In this document: positions 8,003 to 14,055 of the stretch, one piece after another
Layout of the letters: each line of letters starts with the position of its first letter
How positions within the stretch are numbered: position 1 is the first letter of the stretch
Assembly (NCBI GenBank): GCA_934351445.1
Contig: CAKRIZ010000038.1
Location: 1-20,088, forward strand
Direction of reading: 5' to 3'
Length of the DNA: 20,088 bases
Source: an uncultured Eubacterium sp.
GTDB lineage: Bacteria; Bacillota; Clostridia; Lachnospirales; Lachnospiraceae
Made by a program: the position numbers and the translations under genes
The notes under the pieces: model-generated
What the model saw: the letters and a program-made list of their open reading frames with translations, nothing else
Told to the model about the DNA's origin: nothing
Databases searched by the model: none

Positions 8003-8611
8003 ATGAGCATAGTAATGACCGCTGCCAGTTTGATGAAACGGGCATATTCGGGGAATACATTATTCAGGGATGCAAATTACAGAAAAAACAGAAATGGACA
8101 TGAAGTAGTCAGCGCCGACCGTAAGGCGATGACGCGTGCGTTGGATCAGTTGTCGAGTCTGGATTTTGACAGTACGGAAGTGGATGATACCAAAAGTATT
8201 TATAATACAGTTACATCATATCTGGATGTTTACAATCATGCAGTTAGTTCAACGACAAATTCCGATAGTTCACAGATCGCACGGACCGGAAAACAAATGC
8301 GTGCCTTGATGAAAGAGTACGATCAGGAACTTTCCGATATCGGAATCAGTATGAAAAGCGATGGTACCGTAAAGGTCAATACGACGGAATTGAAGAAGGC
8401 GACGACCAGACAGGTCTCCAAGGTCTTTGGTAATGACGAATATATCAGTGGAATGAGCCGTCTGATGAAAAAACTCAGAAATCAGGTGAACCGGTCTGCT
8501 GTAAGCAGCCAGTCTTCGGAAAGTACGAAAACCCAGAAACAGGACGACGCGGCAAAAATTGTCCCGGCTGGGTCTGAAACTGTTGGCAGCAACTTGAATT
8601 TATATGCGTAA
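8003..8611 (+). CDS. Hypothetical protein with weak resemblance to the flagellar cap protein FliD C-terminal region
   Basis: The 202-residue soluble protein has no signal peptide or membrane span. The N-terminus (1-40) is basic, 50-165 is polar and probably helical, and the tail from 165 is rich in Ser, Thr and Gln and looks disordered. Residues 66-147 (IYNTVTSYLDVYNHAV, then LSDIGISMKSDGTVKVNTTELKKA and VSKVFG) recall the FliD pattern of a Y-N-x-Y helix followed by L-x-D-I-G-I-x-x-x-x-D-G-T and V-x-x-L-F. The full FliD architecture is absent, so I do not call it FliD. The start at 8003 follows AGGGAGG (7989-7995). The frame extends upstream to 7907 without a ribosome site. It heads a block with two BspA-like surface proteins and may be secreted or surface-associated with them. 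Confidence 0.75.
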   Translation: MSIVMTAASLMKRAYSGNTLFRDANYRKNRNGHEVVSADRKAMTRALDQLSSLDFDSTEVDDTKSIYNTVTSYLDVYNHAVSSTTNSDSSQIARTGKQMRALMKEYDQELSDIGISMKSDGTVKVNTTELKKATTRQVSKVFGNDEYISGMSRLMKKLRNQVNRSAVSSQSSESTKTQKQDDAAKIVPAGSETVGSNLNLYA

Positions 8612-8622
8612 ACATTTATAAT
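8594..8622 (+). promoter_or_regulatory. Candidate promoter of the first BspA-like gene
   Basis: TTGAAT (8594-8599), a 17-base spacer, then a perfect TATAAT (8617-8622). The -35 box lies in the last codons of the preceding gene, and transcription would begin about 60 bases before the next start codon. It could give the LRR genes extra expression independent of the upstream gene. Confidence 0.5.
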
Positions 8623-8690
8623 AGAACTGTTCCGGAGCATGGGCTGCGAAACAGATACAACAGGCAATACGTTTTTGGGAGATAAAGATA

Positions 8691-10787
8691 ATGAAGAAAA
8701 AATGGATAGCTGTGTTGACAGCGGTGACGATAGTGACAACAACGGTGGCGCCTCAGGCGGCAATCACTGCACAGGCTGCGCCGGTGACGGAGGAGTCCAT
8801 CGGGCTGCTTGGTGCGTCTACGACAACTGGTGCAGAAAAAGACTCGAATGGCGATGGCGTGAGTGATAATGGATTTGTATATCAGGTGAGTGGCACGACA
8901 GCAACGATTACTGCCTACAGAGGTACGGCTACCGCATTGACTGTGCCTTTGCGCATCGAGGTAGGAGCATCTACATCCGGATCTACGGCAACAACCGCTG
9001 CGACATATGATGTGACTGCGATCGGAAGTGCGGCCTTCGCAGGCAATGCGGGTCTGACAACGGTAACGATGCAGGGTGGGACACCGACGACCGGAAGTGG
9101 CAGCAGTTCTACGGCGACAGCTGCAGTGGGCTTGCAGACAATCGGTGACCGTGCATTTTACGGATGTCCGTCATTGACGACTGTTACAATACCTGCGACA
9201 GCAACAACGATTGGCAGCCAGGCATTTAGCGATTGCCCGGCATTGAATGCGTTGAATGTGACTGCGGGAAATCAGCGGTATATATCAAATGATGGTGTGT
9301 TATATCAGTATGTGGGATATAATTCCGGTGCAGTGGGCAGCTATAATACTTATACATTGATGCAGTATCCGTCAGGAAAGACGAGTACGACATTTGCAGT
9401 GCCGGCATCGATTGCCAGCCGGTTGACGGCCATCGGTCAGGGTGCATTTGCCGGAGCGCAGACACTTACGAGTGTGACTTTGCCGGAGACGGTAGAGTCG
9501 ATCGGCGCAGAGGCATTCCGCAATTGCAGCGCATTGACCTCTATTACGATTCCTTCTAAGGTCACAAATATATCATCCTATGCATTTAGCGGGTGCAGCG
9601 CGCTGGCGACTGTGAGCATACCGTCTACGGTGACAAGTATTGCAGATGGTGCGTTTCAGAATTGTTATGCCCTGAGTGCGATCGCATTGCCGGAGAAGCT
9701 GACTACGATTAGCAATAGCACATTTTACGGATGCAGCAAACTTTCAGAAGTGACGATACCGATGGGAGTTGTGAACATCGGTGCGACAGCATTTGCGTAT
9801 TGTACTTCTCTGGTCAAGATTACGATCCCGACGAGTGTGACAGCAATTGGTGCCAATGCCTTTTTAGGTGTGAATGGTCTGACGATGTATTGCCACAGTG
9901 GTTCACCGGCAGCTAATTATGCTTCCAGCAATAAGATCGGTGTGGTTATGACCTATACGGTACGGTTTTTATCAGATACCGGTACACTGCTCAAATCAGA
10001 GGAGGTTGTATACGGATCATCCGCAACAGCACCGGCGATGCCGGAACGCCCCGGTTATAAGCTGGAATGGAGCAGCAGCTTCAAAAATGTTATGAGTGAT
10101 CTGTCTGTCACGGCAGTCTACAAGCGTGTCTATACGGTGACATTTATTGATAAGTACCGTAACAAGAGATCGACCGATGAGGTTGAGTACGGAAAGGGAG
10201 CGCAGGCACCGAAGTGGACGATGAGTGGTTACACGCTCAAGTGGGACAAAAACTTCTCCAGTGTGACAGGGGATATGACTGTCTATGCTTCATGGAAGGA
10301 TCCCAGAACCGGGTTTGTGATCGACAAAAATACAAAAAAACCTTCGCAAGTAGATACAGAGCTGACAAAGGGTACGGTGACTTATCGAGTTACGAATGCC
10401 AATGTGCAGAACCCGAGAGTATGTTATGTCTCAAATTCAAATGCGGAGGCACGTACCATATCCATTCCAAAGACAGTGACGGTCAATGGAGTAAAATATA
10501 GTGTCTCAAGTATTGGAGATGAAGCATTTGAATCGAATACGAATCTGACGACACTCACGATCGGGGCGAATGTGAGCAGTATCGGTTCCAGGGCATTTTA
10601 CAGATGTAAGAAGCTCAGCAGCGTAAAGATATCATCCAAGAAGCTGGGCACAATCGGGGACAAGGCTTTTTATGGAATCCAGAATAATGCATTGTTTTCG
10701 GCATATCGTTCCAAACTGAAAAGTTATCAGTCCAAGCTGAAAAGTTCCGGAATCAATACAACGATCCGGTTGAAGGCAATTGGCTAG
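8691..10787 (+). CDS. Secreted BspA-like leucine-rich-repeat (LRR_5) protein with two InlB-type B-repeats
   Basis: The 698-residue protein begins with a signal peptide (MKKKWIAVLT onwards, hydrophobic to about 22, likely cleavage near AQA at 27-29). DSNGDGVSD at 51-59 has the spacing of a calcium-binding loop. LRR_5 units of the type IGSxAFxxCxxLTxVTIPxxVTxI fill about 105-415. Two B-repeat/Flg_new modules follow (about 422-535, each with a GY-x-L-x-W core and an aromatic-rich end). A final LRR_5 pair and a Lys/Ser-rich cap end the protein. This LRR family is used in adhesion or host and glycan contact. There is no LPXTG or SLH anchor, so it is secreted or held non-covalently. GGGAG at 8677-8681 supports the start. 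A paralogue follows 22 bases downstream. Confidence 0.9.
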   Translation: MKKKWIAVLTAVTIVTTTVAPQAAITAQAAPVTEESIGLLGASTTTGAEKDSNGDGVSDNGFVYQVSGTTATITAYRGTATALTVPLRIEVGASTSGSTATTAATYDVTAIGSAAFAGNAGLTTVTMQGGTPTTGSGSSSTATAAVGLQTIGDRAFYGCPSLTTVTIPATATTIGSQAFSDCPALNALNVTAGNQRYISNDGVLYQYVGYNSGAVGSYNTYTLMQYPSGKTSTTFAVPASIASRLTAIGQGAFAGAQTLTSVTLPETVESIGAEAFRNCSALTSITIPSKVTNISSYAFSGCSALATVSIPSTVTSIADGAFQNCYALSAIALPEKLTTISNSTFYGCSKLSEVTIPMGVVNIGATAFAYCTSLVKITIPTSVTAIGANAFLGVNGLTMYCHSGSPAANYASSNKIGVVMTYTVRFLSDTGTLLKSEEVVYGSSATAPAMPERPGYKLEWSSSFKNVMSDLSVTAVYKRVYTVTFIDKYRNKRSTDEVEYGKGAQAPKWTMSGYTLKWDKNFSSVTGDMTVYASWKDPRTGFVIDKNTKKPSQVDTELTKGTVTYRVTNANVQNPRVCYVSNSNAEARTISIPKTVTVNGVKYSVSSIGDEAFESNTNLTTLTIGANVSSIGSRAFYRCKKLSSVKISSKKLGTIGDKAFYGIQNNALFSAYRSKLKSYQSKLKSSGINTTIRLKAIG

Positions 10788-10809
10788 ATCATTGGGACAG
10801 GAGGCTGAT

Positions 10810-12648
10810 ATGAGAAATACACAAACACAGAATATCTTGTCAAACAAAATACTTGCAGTTATATTGCTCAGTCTGGGACTATTGCTTAGCTTCGTGTGGT
10901 TTGGTGCACAGTCGGCAGCGGCGGCTGATACTGCGACCGCGGAGGAAGCGTTGCCTGGCAAAGTGCTTGACACTGGCACTTCAGTAGAAGGTGGTATAAC
11001 TACAAAAGCAAATTCAGAGGGATTCATCTTTTACTATCAGATTTATGATAAGCAGAAATACGAGATAGTCATCAGCGGCTACAGCTATTCCGGCAGCGGA
11101 ACAGTCGAATTGCGGCTGCCGACGAAGATTCAGGAAGATGGCCAGCAGCAGCCCTACACGGTAGTCGGTGTCAACGGTAACGTATTTGCCAACTGTCCAT
11201 ATATTTCAGGGGTAACATTTGGATCCACCTATCAATTTGTAGGTGCAGAGGCATTTATGGGCTGCCCGCTCACGACAATCAGCCTGAATCAAAACGGTGC
11301 GATGAAGACGCTCAATGACCGCGCGTTCTACAGATGCAAACAGTTGACGAATGTGACGATTCCGGCGAGCGTGACCTCGATCGGAACCGGCGTATTTGCG
11401 GATTGTACCAGCCTGAATGCGATTACAGTAGTAAATGGCAATCAGAAATATTGTGGAATCAATGGTGTCCTGTACACGATGAGCAAGGATGTGCTGATCC
11501 AGTGGCCGGCGGCATTGACGGTAGGAAACTCGATTGACAGCAGTTGTACGATCGGCTCGGCGGAGTGTCCGGTGCGGGTCATCGGGGACAAGGCATTTGA
11601 AGGCTGTATTTACCTGAATAGGATCACGGATATGTACCAGACTGTGAACACAATCGGTGAACAGGCATTCATGAACTGCAGTGGGTTATATGAAGTGAAG
11701 ATCCCGCCTACGGTAACGACGATCGGAAAGCAGGCTTTTTACGGATGTGCCCCCGGTCTGGTCATCAAATGTGATAAGGCTTCGGCGGCAGAGACATTTG
11801 CGAGAAACAATGGTATTACGACCAGCGTGACATGTACGGTTCGTTTCTATGATGGATCTTCACTTATAAAGACTGAAGAGGTCACAATGGGTGGTTCGGC
11901 GAGTGCGCCGGTATTGAGTGAGCGCGCCGGTTATACGCTGACATGGGATAAGGATTATACCAATGTACAGCAGAATCTGGATGTCCGTGCTTCCTGGAAA
12001 CAGAATCTGACAGTCACATTCAAGGATGCGTATAGTGGACAGACAACAGAGATGACTTCCTATTATGGTGGTTCGGTGACTCCGCCTGTCTGGATCAGGA
12101 CCGGTTATAAGCTGGGTTGGGATACGACGGCATATACTTATGTGACAAAAAATCTCACAGTCAATGCGGTATGGCTGGTATCGATGACAGATACACCGAT
12201 CACAGAGGAAGCACCGGCGGTGGGTGAGACGCGGACGATCAATAATATCACCTATCAGGTCACAAAGGCTTCGACCTCAGATCCACGTGTATGGGCGGTC
12301 GGATGTACCAAACAGACGATGACAACGCTCACGATTCCGGATCGGATTACGTTTGGCGGGGTGAGTTACAAGGTCGTACAGATTGGCAAAAATGCTTTTC
12401 GCGATATGCCGCGGCTTACGACGTTGACGATCGGTAAACATGTAACCAGAATCAAAAATGGGGCATTTTATAATTGCCCGAAACTGAAGAATGTTACGAT
12501 CCGAAGTAAGAAGATTGCAGGTATAGGAGAAAAGGCTTTTAGCAAAATATATGTAAGAGCAAGGGTTGATGTGCCCAATTCCAGTGTGAAGAAGTATAAA
12601 AGATATCTTTTGGATGCGGGGCTGAGCACGTATGCAAAAGTTTATTGA
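10810..12648 (+). CDS. Second secreted BspA-like LRR_5 protein with two InlB-type B-repeats (tandem paralogue)
   Basis: The 612-residue protein has an N-terminal hydrophobic segment (about 14-38) ending in AAAAD, typical of a signal peptide. LRR_5 units occupy about 105-335, two B-repeat modules about 341-458 (GYTLTWDKDY and GYKLGWDT cores), and a C-terminal LRR_5 cap about 500-612. Domain order matches the upstream gene, and the C-terminal caps can be aligned (TTLTIGANVSSIGSRAFYRC against TTLTIGKHVTRIKNGAFYNC), so they arose by duplication and have diverged strongly. No cell-wall anchor is visible. The start at 10810 follows CAGGAGG (10799-10804 region); the frame is open from 10780 but overlaps the previous stop. 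The 22-base gap indicates cotranscription. Confidence 0.9.
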   Translation: MRNTQTQNILSNKILAVILLSLGLLLSFVWFGAQSAAAADTATAEEALPGKVLDTGTSVEGGITTKANSEGFIFYYQIYDKQKYEIVISGYSYSGSGTVELRLPTKIQEDGQQQPYTVVGVNGNVFANCPYISGVTFGSTYQFVGAEAFMGCPLTTISLNQNGAMKTLNDRAFYRCKQLTNVTIPASVTSIGTGVFADCTSLNAITVVNGNQKYCGINGVLYTMSKDVLIQWPAALTVGNSIDSSCTIGSAECPVRVIGDKAFEGCIYLNRITDMYQTVNTIGEQAFMNCSGLYEVKIPPTVTTIGKQAFYGCAPGLVIKCDKASAAETFARNNGITTSVTCTVRFYDGSSLIKTEEVTMGGSASAPVLSERAGYTLTWDKDYTNVQQNLDVRASWKQNLTVTFKDAYSGQTTEMTSYYGGSVTPPVWIRTGYKLGWDTTAYTYVTKNLTVNAVWLVSMTDTPITEEAPAVGETRTINNITYQVTKASTSDPRVWAVGCTKQTMTTLTIPDRITFGGVSYKVVQIGKNAFRDMPRLTTLTIGKHVTRIKNGAFYNCPKLKNVTIRSKKIAGIGEKAFSKIYVRARVDVPNSSVKKYKRYLLDAGLSTYAKVY

Positions 12649-12674
12649 CCAGTCGGAGAAGGAGGCAGACAGAT

Positions 12675-12806
12675 ATGAATACAGTATTATTGTTATTTGC
12701 AGGTATTTTATTAGTCGTGATTATTGCTGTGGTTGTAGTCGTTGCGGCAGTGTCCGGTGCGACAGCGGCAGTTGTGGCTGATGAGGAAAATGGAGAGGAT
12801 GAGTAA
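12675..12806 (+). CDS. Small single-span membrane protein (43 residues)
   Basis: It opens with MNTVLLLFAGILLVVIIAVV and continues as an unbroken hydrophobic stretch to about residue 36, then ends in the acidic tail DEENGEDE. A strong AAGGAGG (12659-12665) sits nine bases before the ATG. The stop codon TAA shares its last base with the ATG of the next gene, the usual sign of translational coupling. I do not recognise a family. It would sit in the membrane with a short acidic tail and may be a partner of the following two-span protein. Confidence 0.75.
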   Translation: MNTVLLLFAGILLVVIIAVVVVVAAVSGATAAVVADEENGEDE

Positions 12807-13174
12807 TGGAAAACCAGACAAAGGATAAAGCCCGGAGTAAGCTGGCAAAGGTGCTGCTTGTGAGCTATGCGATGCGAAAAATGTCTTATATGGTGCGCAT
12901 TCTCGCAGGTGGTTATCTTGTGTATCTGATGTATCAGCTTTTTTCGGAGTCACATGCAAGTGAAGAGGCGTTGACACCACTTATGATTGCTGCAGGAGTC
13001 GCTATGATTGCAGCAGGCATCTATTTTGCGATTGGTGGATTATACGCACTTTTAAACGGAATCTATGAGGAAAATGATCCGGCAAAGATCGCGGCAGAAG
13101 AAACAGAAGCTGAAGAAACAGAGACTGAAATCATAGATGCAGAAGCAGAGATCACATCAGAGACAAAAGAATAA
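12806..13174 (+). CDS. Hypothetical two-span membrane protein with acidic C-terminus
   Basis: The 122-residue protein has a basic N-terminus (1-25), two hydrophobic segments (about 27-46 and 57-83) and a strongly acidic tail (from 98) made of imperfect AEETE/ETETE repeats. The N-terminal basic residues suggest both ends face the cytoplasm. It overlaps the 43-residue gene by one base and has a GGAGAGGATGAG ribosome site within that gene's end. No known family is recognised. It is the last gene of the block and is followed by an intrinsic terminator 17 bases on. Confidence 0.75.
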   Translation: MENQTKDKARSKLAKVLLVSYAMRKMSYMVRILAGGYLVYLMYQLFSESHASEEALTPLMIAAGVAMIAAGIYFAIGGLYALLNGIYEENDPAKIAAEETEAEETETEIIDAEAEITSETKE

Positions 13175-13191
13175 TATAGAATAAATAACAT

Positions 13192-13238
13192 AAAAACCGG
13201 GGCGGAGATGATTGATGATCTCCCGCATCCGGTTTTTT
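13192..13238. terminator. Bidirectional intrinsic terminator between the LRR block and cheC
   Basis: AAAAACCGG (13192-13200) pairs with CCGGTTTTT (13229-13237). The stem continues inward as GCGGAGAT/ATCTCCCGC with one bulged C, and an eight-base loop closes it. T runs exist on both strands, so it can end both the plus-strand block and minus-strand cheC. Confidence 0.88.
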
Positions 13239-13271
13239 CCGATTTTATTTCAATTAAAATCCGCTATTTAT

Positions 13272-13895
13272 TTAATCAGGCAGCCCCAAACGCTCGAACA
13301 GCTTGTGCAGGGAGTCAATCTGCAGAATCAGAATCATGCTGCTCTTGATCTCGGTATCTGCGATAAACATGCTTTCGTCAATGTAGATCACCTGCTGACC
13401 GATCGCATCAAAACGGCTGGCAGCTTTCTGCAGTACATTTTCGACTGTGCCCAAATAATCATCCGGAGGCGTAATGTTGATAAACATATTTGTGAGCTTT
13501 GCCAGTGAATTGACATAGGATGCAGTCGTGATATTACTGGTTTCTTTGACGGCGGACAGATCCATGTCACTGATGTCTGACAATGTATGAATCTCCTTTG
13601 GATAGAAAGTATTTACGATCCGTGATGCGAATTGCGGCTGTACGACATGGAGCATGACACCCTCCAGATCTTCTGCAAGACCGAGCGCCAGACCGATGAC
13701 TTCCTGATCTTTGCCACCCAGATACTGGGACACATTTTCGTAATTAACGAGGCTGATCACCGGTATCTCGATATCTACCGGTATGTTCAGCATGGAGGAA
13801 AGCGCGGTAGCGGCATTGCCGGAACCGATGTTTCCGATCTCACGAAGTGCATCCAGATGAAGTGCATTGAGTTCTGATACATTGTTAAATCCCAT
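13272..13895 (-). CDS. cheC: CheC-type chemotaxis phosphatase (CheY-P phosphatase)
   Basis: The 207-residue soluble protein matches CheC in length and carries both active-site copies of the motif [DS]-x3-E-x2-N-x22-P: D15, E19, N22, P45 and S114, E118, N121, P144. CheC removes phosphate from CheY-P and, in B. subtilis, works with the deamidase CheD. The intact double motif suggests an active phosphatase rather than a degenerate copy. No cheD, cheY or flagellar gene lies beside it, so it is a stand-alone copy and its response regulator is unknown. The start at 13895 follows AGGAG about nine bases upstream; an ATG at 13946 lies inside the leader. It is convergent with the LRR block and divergent from valS. 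Confidence 0.92.
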   Translation of the reverse strand: MGFNNVSELNALHLDALREIGNIGSGNAATALSSMLNIPVDIEIPVISLVNYENVSQYLGGKDQEVIGLALGLAEDLEGVMLHVVQPQFASRIVNTFYPKEIHTLSDISDMDLSAVKETSNITTASYVNSLAKLTNMFINITPPDDYLGTVENVLQKAASRFDAIGQQVIYIDESMFIADTEIKSSMILILQIDSLHKLFERLGLPD

Positions 13896-13962
13896 TGTTT
13901 TGTCTCCTAACCCCCAAATAGTGAATTGATGTGTGAACAGTAGCATAAAAAGCCTATCTCAT

Positions 13963-13991
13963 ATTATACATGTCATTTCTGCCCTTGACAA
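13963..13991 (-). promoter_or_regulatory. Promoter of cheC
   Basis: On the minus strand TTGTCA (13991-13986) is followed by a 17-base spacer and a perfect TATAAT (13968-13963). Transcription would start near 13956, leaving a leader of about 60 bases. The -35 box shares five base pairs with that of the divergent valS promoter. Confidence 0.8.
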
Positions 13992-14013
13992 CAGCTAAAA
14001 ATCCATTTACCAT
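13985..14013 (+). promoter_or_regulatory. Promoter of valS
   Basis: A perfect TTGACA (13985-13990), a 17-base spacer, then TACCAT (14008-14013, four of six). TAGAAT at 14013-14018 matches the -10 consensus better but would need a 22-base spacer. The start would be near 14020, giving a leader of only about 35 bases with no room for a T-box. Confidence 0.65.
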
Positions 14014-14019
14014 AGAATT

Positions 14020-14035
14020 AATGTTAGCGAACATT
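14020..14035 (+). promoter_or_regulatory. Perfect palindrome at the valS transcription start
   Basis: AATGTT-AGCG-AACATT is a perfect 6-4-6 inverted repeat followed directly by TTTT. It lies at about +1 of the predicted valS transcript. It could be an operator for a dimeric regulator or a small 5' hairpin protecting the mRNA. The stem is AT-rich and short, so terminator activity is doubtful. Confidence 0.4.
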
Positions 14036-14055
14036 TTTTAAGGAAGGATATAGAA

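Noticed and set aside
7825..8010. N-terminal extension of the PdaB-like protein to 8010
   Set aside because: It runs through the divergent promoter region and past the start of the opposite gene; MDTNS at 7824 has a proper ribosome site followed by a normal anchor segment.
9033..9880. Periodic repeats in the BspA-like gene resembling a DNA repeat array
   Set aside because: The periodicity is at the protein level (LRR_5 units of about 23 residues) with divergent codons; there is no CRISPR-like direct repeat and spacer structure.
13896..14055. Possible T-box leader before valS
   Set aside because: The region is too short and holds two compact promoters; no T-box-like conserved bulge or antiterminator is visible.
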